From: Ohtaekwangia sp035628875
GTDB taxonomy: Bacteria; Bacteroidota; Bacteroidia; Cytophagales; Cyclobacteriaceae
Assembly: GCA_035628875.1 (NCBI GenBank)
Contig: DASPIZ010000146.1
Span: forward strand, 1-64,000
Reading direction: 5' to 3'
DNA: 64,000 nucleotides
The notes beneath the pieces were generated by a model. That model worked only from the letters and a program-made list of their open reading frames with translations. It was not told the origin of the DNA and did no database searches. Each line of letters starts with the position of its first letter. The stretch's first letter is position 1. Positions 35,138 to 42,644 of the stretch are shown here, one piece after another. Both the position numbers and the translations under genes were made by a program.

Positions 35138-36319
35138 TCAATCCGCATATACCGCCAAACGTTCTTTAACATTGTACTCATGAAGTTTCAGTTGGAGCGA
35201 CACCTGAAATTGTCCCTCACCTTGACCGATGTTCAATTTATGCTCTTCAGGATAAAGCAAGTCTAAACGGCGTTGCACATTTTTTAAACCAATACCGCGA
35301 TACTGAATAAACTCACGCGAATTAACCTTTCGTGCCGAGATGCTATTCGCAATGGAAAAGTATATTTGATCGTGATCATACCGAAGATTTATGCTGATCC
35401 AGCTTGATTGATTGTTCCATTGAGAAACATGCTTGAAAGCGTTTTCGATAAATGGTATTAATACGAACGGTGCAATACTCAGGTCTGGCGTATTTTGTTC
35501 GTCCAGTTGTACTGTAAGCTCAAGATTATTGCTGTCCTGACGTAATTTTTGTAGTTCAATAAAATTTTCCAGGTATGTAATTTCCTGGCGGAGCGGTATC
35601 TTATGTTCATTACATTCGTACAACTGGTAGCGCAGTAAATCAGAAAATTTCGCAAGCGCTTCCGACGCCATGGTCTGGTTTTTATGGATCAGAACAAAAA
35701 TCGAATTGATTGTATTAAACAAGAAATGAGGATTGAACTGAGACCTCAGAAATTTTAGTTCCGTTTCAAGCTTCTCTTTTTCGAGTAGTTGTTCTCGCCG
35801 TTTAGCATTTATCCAGTTCTTGGTAAGCTTAATACTCATTGCCAACGTCATGCTCGCTACAGTAGAAGGAAGCGCGTTAATTTTAAAGAAGTGCATAAAA
35901 TTTCCGGGTTCTACTCCCCACAGTTCCTGGAATGTCTTATCAGAAACCAATGCGTTAAAGTAATACCCTGTAACAATACATGCCGCTGAGCACCCAATGG
36001 TTAAAAGCAGCAGTATGATATACGTTACATACCGCCCTTTTTCCAAAAATTTCGGTATTAAAAAGTAGAGATTGAAATATACACCAAGTGCCTGAAAAAC
36101 GAGATAAAAGGAAAATTTTATGGCCGATTGTGAGAAGAAAATCAGTGTAACAACCTTCCATGGGTCACCAATAGAAATCGTCCACCACAGTGAATGATAA
36201 ACAAACCAGAAAGGCAGATGATGGAGTTTGTACTTAAAAAACCATCCATTCCCGGACAAATCAAACAAGGATGTCTGAGCTAATGACAACGGACGTATAC
36301 CACTTTTAGAATTTGTCAT
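35138..36319 (-). CDS. LytS-type sensor histidine kinase
   Basis: The 393-residue inner-membrane kinase has four or so membrane spans in the first 170 residues, then a coiled coil and the His_kinase domain LKFLRSQFNPHFLFNTINSIF (phospho-acceptor H198). The C-terminal ATPase includes PFVLIPFIENAFKHV and YRGIGLKNVQRRL. No external sensor domain is seen. The kinase and the LytTR regulator at 34354-35106 form an operon. Confidence 0.95.
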   Translation of the reverse strand: MTNSKSGIRPLSLAQTSLFDLSGNGWFFKYKLHHLPFWFVYHSLWWTISIGDPWKVVTLIFFSQSAIKFSFYLVFQALGVYFNLYFLIPKFLEKGRYVTYIILLLLTIGCSAACIVTGYYFNALVSDKTFQELWGVEPGNFMHFFKINALPSTVASMTLAMSIKLTKNWINAKRREQLLEKEKLETELKFLRSQFNPHFLFNTINSIFVLIHKNQTMASEALAKFSDLLRYQLYECNEHKIPLRQEITYLENFIELQKLRQDSNNLELTVQLDEQNTPDLSIAPFVLIPFIENAFKHVSQWNNQSSWISINLRYDHDQIYFSIANSISARKVNSREFIQYRGIGLKNVQRRLDLLYPEEHKLNIGQGEGQFQVSLQLKLHEYNVKERLAVYAD

Positions 36320-36479
36320 GCCATAATAAAGTTATGCATTTATTTGGAAGTGGTACGCCGTATGAATGCGTCTAATGGTTCAATAGCACAACTAAGTCTC
36401 AAATTTGACAGGAAGAACATCGCTGTAAGGGAATATTTCGAGCTTTTGTTTGTGTATTTCTTAAAGACACCTTGAAAAA

Positions 36480-37244
36480 TTATTTTTGCAACGACGTAGT
36501 GGTCTTGGTTTTCGCTTGAGATAAAAGCCATTGTGGTAGAGTTTTTTCTTTAGCTACGTTCTCCCAACTGTTGTGTTTAACCCCGGGGTATTCAGTATAC
36601 TTTACCAACTTTCCGCCAAGCTTGATCATTTCATTATACACATTTCGCGAAAGACGTACTGGTACAATATCGTCTGCTTCTCCATGAAAGATCCACAATG
36701 GCGTTTCTAATAACTTATCGGCTGCGTTCGTGTTACTGCCACCACATATGGCATATGCAGCCGCAAATTTACCTGGCTCTTTCGCCAAAACTGAAAAAAC
36801 ACCAAACCCGCCCATGGATATTCCATATAAGTAAAGCCTGTTGGTGTCTATAGCGTAGCGCTTAATCAGAGCGTCTACCAGTTCAAGCGTTTTTGTCATG
36901 TCCTCCGGGTGGGAATCGCGCCATGTATCGCCCCATCCTAAATTAGGCTCTACACTTTTTGGTGTTAAAACGAAGCAAGGTGTCTTGCTTTGAATATCAT
37001 CATGGTACCATGCATTGTCCCGGGAAACCGTATCCCTGCTGCCATGCAGATAAACAATTAGCGGATAAGATTTCGTCGCGTCATAATTGGCTGGTTTAAA
37101 CAAACCATAACGCATGCCCTTGAAATGGTTTTGTTCGTACCCTGCGTACTTCGCCGCCAGTTGCGCCTTTGCTGGTGGAATTAACCATGCGCAAACGACA
37201 ATGCATAAAATTAAACTTTTTAGAGAGCGTATGTTACGGTTCAT
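36480..37244 (-). CDS. Secreted alpha/beta-hydrolase (esterase)
   Basis: The 254-residue exported hydrolase has a signal peptide (cleaved after IPPAKA) and an alpha/beta fold related to PHB-depolymerase and feruloyl-esterase types. The oxyanion motif is VYLHGS, the nucleophile Ser is in LYGISMGGFG, the Asp is in GEADDIVP and the His is in VKHNSW. A small-ester or carbohydrate-ester substrate is likely. It lies downstream of two pseudogene remnants. Confidence 0.88.
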   Translation of the reverse strand: MNRNIRSLKSLILCIVVCAWLIPPAKAQLAAKYAGYEQNHFKGMRYGLFKPANYDATKSYPLIVYLHGSRDTVSRDNAWYHDDIQSKTPCFVLTPKSVEPNLGWGDTWRDSHPEDMTKTLELVDALIKRYAIDTNRLYLYGISMGGFGVFSVLAKEPGKFAAAYAICGGSNTNAADKLLETPLWIFHGEADDIVPVRLSRNVYNEMIKLGGKLVKYTEYPGVKHNSWENVAKEKTLPQWLLSQAKTKTTTSLQK

Positions 37245-37290
37245 TGTTTTGGTGTTTATCTACGGATTAACTAAACAAAGGTGTAGCTGA

Positions 37291-37987
37291 CTAATCGTAC
37301 ATCGCGATAGACCTGAACACTTTAAGTGATTGATCCTCTTCCCGCCTCCATCCCTTGATATTTTTGCCAAAGTTCACGCCCGAATGCGCCCCATTCTTCC
37401 AACTGGCGACATGACTTGCATATTCAATCACGTAGGCACCCAGATCATCAATGCGAATATCTAAGCCTTCAAAAACAGGCAATTCTTTTACATGCATTGT
37501 TATATATTTATCGATTGCGTTTCTTCCATCGCATATAGGATGGTAGTTTGGAATAAGCATACTGTCATCAGCATAATATCGCGACCATACATTGGCATCA
37601 TGTTGTGTAACCGTTACATCCAATAATCTATTAAAAGCTGCTAGCTCAAAACTGATGTTACTATCGACAGGAACATTCGGCTGAAGTGCTAAAATGTATT
37701 GAAGGCACCTCATCAAACCGCATGATTTTATCGATCCCTTCATAGTAAGTATCGTAATTCCATGCTTCAGTAATTAACATCAGACCATCATTTTTCGATT
37801 TTTCCCAGAGGTTAATATAAGCTCCTTTTAATTCTTGTTGCTGACCACTACTTTGCAATGTCATTTTCATGGTGAATTTACCAACCTCCAAAATCTGCGT
37901 CCCAAGGTCACGTATCTCTATTTCATTTCTGGTATATTCTCTAATTTTAAACCGAGATAGAAAAGTGTTATGATACAACAAACATCA
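37291..37987 (-). pseudogene. Frameshifted, 5'-truncated paralogue of the neighbouring lipoprotein
   Basis: Two overlapping frames (37981 to 37661, and 37743 to 37291) each match parts of the intact lipoprotein at 38200-39129. First frame: RDLGTQILEVGKFTMKM and GAYINLWEKSK match IDLGNTLIEIGTFKK and GKYWNVWNLDS. Second frame: FELAAFNRLLD, YYADDSMLIPN and DQSLKVFRSIAMYD match FELKAYNALME, FFTEDSRFMPF and DKSLKLYREIGTHD. The frames switch near 37690-37720, and the 5' part, with any signal peptide, is gone. So this is a decayed tandem copy. Confidence 0.8.
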
Positions 37988-38009
37988 TTTTTTCAGGGCT
38001 TGAAAATAT

Positions 38010-38190
38010 GTTGTGGAGGTAATATACAACCGGATAATTCTTTCCTGACGTCTCATAGGTTATCCTTTAACACAGCGGAGATAAGAGTTTCTGTAGTTAC
38101 TGCTCCATTTTTCCTTTCCTGAGCTGATGCAGGAAGAGTAAACGATCCCACAACGGATGCGATCACTAAAACAAATCTGGTTTTTAGCAT
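38010..38190 (-). pseudogene. N-terminal remnant of a secreted esterase
   Basis: A Met at 38190 begins a signal peptide (MLKTRFVLVIASVVGS then FTLPASAQ), followed by VTTETLISAVLKDNL and a TGA at 38055-38053. In the next frame from 38057 the text continues YETSGKNYPVVYYLHN. The pieces match the start of PF00756-type esterases (LxxNL, then a missing VxxYLPPS, then SYETSGKxYPVVYLLHG). A small deletion joined the two. The rest of the gene is lost at the border with the lipoprotein pseudogene. Confidence 0.6.
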
Positions 38191-38199
38191 GGTTGATCT

Positions 38200-39129
38200 T
38201 TATAGTATATGATCATGTGTACCGATTTCGCGATAAAGTTTTAAAGACTTATCGGGTTGCCTTTTCCATATCCGTATACCTTTTCCTTCGGTCGTTCCTT
38301 CGTATCCTGGAACGATCCACTTTACTTTAAACTTGGCATATTCCAGTAAATAATCATCAAAGCTTTCATGATGATAGGTATAACATGCTATGGAATCAAT
38401 TGTTACTGATCCGCGATTGCTATATGCAGTTAAATAGGGTTTTATCTCCTTCATGCCCGTTAATGTTGGTTCCGCAAAAGGCATGAACCGGCTGTCTTCA
38501 GTGAAAAACTCGGACCTTAACGCGCCGTCTCTGATCCTTACGCCTTTCTCCATTAATGCATTATACGCCTTCAATTCAAACGGGACCTTTTGGTTGGAAT
38601 AAGCTTTATATCTATTCAGGCTCGCGGCTTCTATATCGACGACTAAACGTTGCGGTGCTTCAATCGGATGAAAAAATCCAAATGCTTCACCTTTTAATTT
38701 CAATGATCCGCCTGAATCGAGATTCCAAACATTCCAATACTTACCTTCCTGGTTAAGCAACGTATCGGTTGCTGAATCGATATATGTTTTCTTAAAAGTG
38801 CCTATCTCAATTAGGGTGTTACCCAGATCAATGTACTCTTCGGCATTGCGTTGAAAAGTCTTTATATTTTGTCGTCGGAAAATTTCCCTGTAGTAAGATT
38901 CTATTTCAGCCGTACCGCTAAGGGTGATCTGGTATTCAGGCATGCTAATGGCGTTGCTATCATAGACTGCCAAAAACGTTTCAACATCATCCGTTGTTTC
39001 AGCTTCGGTTAGTTTGTGGGAAAGGGTTTCAATTTGTGTGGTGTTTTCAGATAAGCTTATTGAATCCTTTCCAGTGCATGACGCTGTAAGGATAAGCGTA
39101 ACACCAAAAATAAAATAGTTTAAACTCAT
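38200..39129 (-). CDS. Two-domain SnoaL-like (DUF4440-type) lipoprotein
   Basis: The 309-residue protein has a lipoprotein signal (LTASC at 14-18). It then carries two NTF2/SnoaL-like units, roughly residues 35-135 (ETFLAVYDSNAISMPEY ... NTLIEIGTFKKTYID) and 165-309 (ELKAYNALMEKGVRIRDGALRSEFFTEDSRFMPF ... KGIRIWKRQPDKSLKLYREIGTH). The fold suggests ligand binding; no catalytic residues are apparent. A decayed copy lies downstream, which shows there was a tandem duplication. Confidence 0.75.
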   Translation of the reverse strand: MSLNYFIFGVTLILTASCTGKDSISLSENTTQIETLSHKLTEAETTDDVETFLAVYDSNAISMPEYQITLSGTAEIESYYREIFRRQNIKTFQRNAEEYIDLGNTLIEIGTFKKTYIDSATDTLLNQEGKYWNVWNLDSGGSLKLKGEAFGFFHPIEAPQRLVVDIEAASLNRYKAYSNQKVPFELKAYNALMEKGVRIRDGALRSEFFTEDSRFMPFAEPTLTGMKEIKPYLTAYSNRGSVTIDSIACYTYHHESFDDYLLEYAKFKVKWIVPGYEGTTEGKGIRIWKRQPDKSLKLYREIGTHDHIL

Positions 39130-39285
39130 GGCGCATTATTTAAGCATGGTTTGCATCCAGGCAATGACTATGTCTGGATTTAATGCCAAATAAAATACGA
39201 TGGAAAAACCGCTGGAAATTCAATTGATGACCGGCAACATTTTATTGACGAAATGCAATTGTGAAAAAGAATAAAATAGGGATAC

Positions 39286-41778
39286 CTACCAATCGAAGTA
39301 CTCGTCTTCTGCTACTTCCTGTTCTTTCTTTTGCTGAGCGCCTTTGTTTTTGAATGCGTCCTTGAGTTCGCGAACCTCCCTTTTTAGGTCGGTGGCAATT
39401 TTCTTTTTGACTGCTTCGGTATCGTAAGCAATACGGTAATCGTCTGTTGTACCTACGATCTTGAGGAAGAGTTTTGTCTGGCCTGAGCCATCTGCTTCAA
39501 TGGCATTACCTGCCTCAGATACATTCAATACTTTACGATTTTGTAATGGCGTTATCAGCCTGTAATCGATGCGTTGATCAAACGTATGTGTTCCACTTAT
39601 TTTAATTCCGGTAACGTTGCTTCGCACCTCCATTTGAGGGATGTAGACTGTTTTGTTTTCGATGTGAATATCGTTCTGAAGATCCGAAAACCGCAGCCGG
39701 CTTAAACCTTCATCATCAAGATATTTATTCAGTTTTTTGAGTGGTTCGAAATTGTTGAGTTCGCCATTTTTTATAACGGCACCAATATCCGCAGTTAAGG
39801 TTTCGGGATAAAGCTTCAGACTTTGATTCAATGCCAACTCCAGATTTACGTCGGCCGTGACCTGTCCTTTAAGATGTGTGTCCTTTATAAAATCCTGATC
39901 GAAATTCTGGAATACATAAAATACGCTATCTAAATGAATGCCATGAAGTTTGCTGGTGCACACTACATCAATCGCCTTATTGTTATTCGCATCGACAATC
40001 CCCGATAAGGAAAGATTTCCACCCATCGTTTTTAAAGCAAGATTACGTGACACGGCCACCTTGTTCTTTACAAGCAGATCGCCTTTTATTTCTCTTCCGT
40101 GAAAACGTTTATAATACAGCGATTTTACGTCGCAATTAAAATTGAGGTAAACATTTTTAGAGATATTAAATTTATATGCTGCAGATGCGCCTCCGGTTGC
40201 CTCGCTTGTTGACGCACCATACCCAAGATCCATCAATTCATTAAGGTCGATTACATTGGATTTTAGATCTGTCTCAATTCCTACCGGCTGATCTTCAAAC
40301 AAAAGGTATGTAATCACGTTTTTGAAAAATCCATTTAATACAAAATCACTTTTGCCCAGTATACCCGCAACATTACTTAAAGCAAGATCATTATTGCTGA
40401 ATTGTAAACTGCCCGATAAATTTCTTAATGGAATATTGCGTTTTCCATACATAAGATTGATGGTATGCATGTCAATCGTACCGCGTGTATTCACACGTTG
40501 TGCGGTAGTTCTGTTCTTCAGCAATTCGATCTTGCCCATGAGTGAAACATCCGCGACTAATGTTCCAGATACATTAGTGACGTTCTGTAAAGGAAAAAAT
40601 TCAGCCAAAGCGCCAGCATCTACCTTTCCTTTGAAAGAACATATTACATCCGGGTGCTCGAGGTTGGAAATAACCAACTCTGCCTGAAAAGGCTCACCAT
40701 TCAATGAAGCTTTTACATTTTTCAAAACCAGGGTTGCCTTGGCCGGATCGGAAACATTTGAGCTCGCGAACGAACCCGTCAGGTTTGCACCGGTGATTTT
40801 TGATTTATAATCCGGATGAAAAATCGTTGCATCAGAAAATCCAAAATCAATCGATACAGATGGTGATTTTGTTTTGCTTATTTCTCCTTTGATTTCACCG
40901 CTGAAGTAGACTTTTCCTTTACTTTGGTATTTCTCAACTTGTCTCGACGCAGATTCAGGAAGTAGCGACAGAATCGTTTGTATATCGGTATCTTTTCCTT
41001 CGGCAGTGAGATCGATCTCATTTCGTTCTTTCCAGTTATACGTTCCTGAAATTGCAAAGTCCGATCTGCGCAATTTCAGCGATGAAGGTTTGATGGTTAC
41101 GCTCTTCCTGATATCATCATAAGTGAGTTCGCTATCGATATCGAATGATTTCCCCGACGAATATAATTTACCATGAATACTCAGTGTATCCGTATTCAGC
41201 TGACCACGCGCATCTATGTCGTAAACATCATTGGCACTTGAAATGGATGCCGTTAAATTATCGCTTGAAAAAATAAGTTGCTGATTCAACGTCATGTCAA
41301 GGTACAACACACGGGTATTTTTCAATGACACTTTATTCAACTCAAATGAAATGGATGACGGTGTTGCAGAACCAGTGGATTTCTTTAGAATGATGTAATT
41401 ACTTTTACCGTCATCATTAATTTTCAAACTTGTTTCACTGTCTTCGATTCGCAATCCTTTAACATTATACTCACCATTCCATACTTCGAAAATATTCATT
41501 TGAAATGATACAAGCCTGGCAGTGAGGAGTGGGTACGTCGCAAGATGACTATCCTCCACATAAACATCCTGCATTACAATGGAGAGGTGCGGAAAATGCT
41601 GAAACACAGAAACATCAATTTCTTTAACGTTAATGGGCGTATTCAGCTGCTTATTGGCTTCGCGAATAAATTGATTGATAATCTTGTCCTTGAAAAGAAA
41701 AACCGACAACGACAAAGCCACCACCACAACGCCAAGGGTTAATCCGCAGTAAAAAAGTATTTTTCGGAAAATTCTCAA
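39286..41778 (-). CDS. AsmA-like inner-membrane protein
   Basis: From a TTG at 41778 the product is 830 residues. It starts with a membrane anchor (about 8-30, ILFYCGLTLGVVVVALSLSVFLF), then INQFIREANKQLNTPINVKEIDVSVFQHFPHLSIVMQDVYVED, the AsmA N-terminal pattern. The C-terminal 250 residues (LKGQVTADVNLELALNQ, IENKTVYIPQMEVRSNVTGIKISGTHTFDQRIDYRL) are the AsmA-2 region. Such proteins form hydrophobic grooves for lipid transport between membranes. The frame remains open to 41922, but the extra N-terminal residues look non-coding. Confidence 0.88.
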   Translation of the reverse strand: MRIFRKILFYCGLTLGVVVVALSLSVFLFKDKIINQFIREANKQLNTPINVKEIDVSVFQHFPHLSIVMQDVYVEDSHLATYPLLTARLVSFQMNIFEVWNGEYNVKGLRIEDSETSLKINDDGKSNYIILKKSTGSATPSSISFELNKVSLKNTRVLYLDMTLNQQLIFSSDNLTASISSANDVYDIDARGQLNTDTLSIHGKLYSSGKSFDIDSELTYDDIRKSVTIKPSSLKLRRSDFAISGTYNWKERNEIDLTAEGKDTDIQTILSLLPESASRQVEKYQSKGKVYFSGEIKGEISKTKSPSVSIDFGFSDATIFHPDYKSKITGANLTGSFASSNVSDPAKATLVLKNVKASLNGEPFQAELVISNLEHPDVICSFKGKVDAGALAEFFPLQNVTNVSGTLVADVSLMGKIELLKNRTTAQRVNTRGTIDMHTINLMYGKRNIPLRNLSGSLQFSNNDLALSNVAGILGKSDFVLNGFFKNVITYLLFEDQPVGIETDLKSNVIDLNELMDLGYGASTSEATGGASAAYKFNISKNVYLNFNCDVKSLYYKRFHGREIKGDLLVKNKVAVSRNLALKTMGGNLSLSGIVDANNNKAIDVVCTSKLHGIHLDSVFYVFQNFDQDFIKDTHLKGQVTADVNLELALNQSLKLYPETLTADIGAVIKNGELNNFEPLKKLNKYLDDEGLSRLRFSDLQNDIHIENKTVYIPQMEVRSNVTGIKISGTHTFDQRIDYRLITPLQNRKVLNVSEAGNAIEADGSGQTKLFLKIVGTTDDYRIAYDTEAVKKKIATDLKREVRELKDAFKNKGAQQKKEQEVAEDEYFDW

Positions 41779-42002
41779 GCTTAAAAAGTGAAATACAAAG
41801 AAACAAAAAAAAGGATTAGAATCAGCCACTCCCACGGGAGGATACGCCAGAACTACTGTATTGGCTATCAACGATTTAATTTTCAATAAAGTGTGAGAAT
41901 AGCGAAAACGAATTACGTTCAATTTGAAAGAAAAATAAGTTTACCCATCGTGACAGACGACTTTAGTGAAAATCTTCCCCACGAGCCGAACCCTCGCTTA
42001 CT

Positions 42003-42121
42003 TTCAGTAACTATGTCGCGATCTTTTACCTTCGATGTAAATCCACAATGATCCGAAAGGGCTTTCGCAATCGCTCTTCAACAACTTCGGTCGTATGACC
42101 AATATAAAATTTATCCAGAGA
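42003..42121 (-). pseudogene. Remnant of a GIY-YIG endonuclease gene
   Basis: On the minus strand one frame (42121 on) reads SLDKFYIGHTTEVVEERLRK, then a shifted frame (from 42053) reads DHCGFTSKVKDRDIVTES. The pieces match the Bacteroidota GIY-YIG/UvrC-type small endonucleases (xLDKFYIGHTSEVxERLRKHxSxHxGFTxKxxDW). The start of the gene and the C-terminal part are gone. It is immediately downstream of the tRNA-Val terminator. Confidence 0.6.
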
Positions 42122-42185
42122 CCTGGAATGTAGGATGTAGGATGTAGAATACGGCTTCCATACAACGGGTTACGATTATTGCAAA

Positions 42186-42214
42186 ACAAAAAAGGCTGCT
42201 ATCAAAGCAACCTT
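42186..42214 (-). terminator. Rho-independent terminator of the tRNA-Val unit
   Basis: On the minus strand AAGGTTGCT (42214-42206), a 5-nt loop and AGCAGCCTT (42200-42192) form a 9-bp stem with one wobble pair, followed by TTTTGTTTT. It begins 7 bp past the tRNA 3' end. Confidence 0.9.
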
Positions 42215-42221
42215 CTATCTG

Positions 42222-42296
42222 TGGGAGTTGAGGGATTCGAACCCCCGACCCTCTGCTTGTAAGGCAGATGCTCTGAACCAGCTGAGCTAAACTCCC
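42222..42296 (-). tRNA. tRNA-Val (anticodon TAC)
   Basis: The minus-strand 75-mer folds as a cloverleaf. The acceptor stem is GGGAGTT/AACTCCC with discriminator A, the D arm is GCTCAGCTGGTTCAGAGC, the anticodon arm TCTGC-CTTACAA-GCAGA carries TAC, and the T arm contains GGTTCGAATCC. The CCA end is not encoded. It is transcribed from the promoter at 42401-42432. Confidence 0.95.
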
Positions 42297-42305
42297 ATTT
42301 ATCTT

Positions 42306-42380
42306 TCCTTGTCTCTCAACTAATCCGACCCTCCCGGCTTCCTAAGCCGAGATGCGATGAACTAGCTGAGCTAAACTCCC
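42306..42380 (-). pseudogene. Damaged tRNA copy upstream of tRNA-Val
   Basis: The 5' half (GGGAGTTTAGCTCAGCT, from 42380) is almost identical to the acceptor and D arms of the neighbouring tRNA-Val. Its anticodon arm is TCGGC-TTAGGAA-GCCGG (anticodon AGG) and is unlike the Val one. Downstream AGGGTCGG is again shared, but the T arm (TTCGA loop) and the 3' acceptor strand are missing. So it is a mosaic, non-functional tRNA remnant. Confidence 0.6.
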
Positions 42381-42400
42381 CATTCATTATTTTTGGGACT

Positions 42401-42432
42401 GCAAATGTAGTATAGATTTTCATTTGTGCAAA
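42401..42432 (-). promoter_or_regulatory. Promoter of the tRNA unit
   Basis: Minus-strand TTTG (42432-42429), a 19-nt spacer and TACATTTGC (42409-42401) are a perfect Bacteroidota promoter. It lies 21 bp upstream of the damaged tRNA and drives both tRNA units. Confidence 0.8.
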
Positions 42433-42644
42433 TTCCGCGCATTTTCTGATGCAAACTTTTTAAAAAAGACTTGTTTTAGCCCTGATTCTTTAAGTTTACA
42501 CTAATTTAGGCGCTTCAACCTGCAAGCACTATTGCTCTCTGGTGGCATCGTTTTTTAGGCTTGCACACTATCATACTTGTCCCGTTGAAAGATTTACGGG
42601 TTAGGCCAGCTGCTAAAGAATCGTTAAACTAAAAAGACCTTTTA

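Noticed and set aside
42003..42432. tRNA-Val as an integration site with att repeats
   Set aside because: No integrase and no second copy of the tRNA 3' end were found; the damaged tRNA copies the 5' end, not the 3' end.
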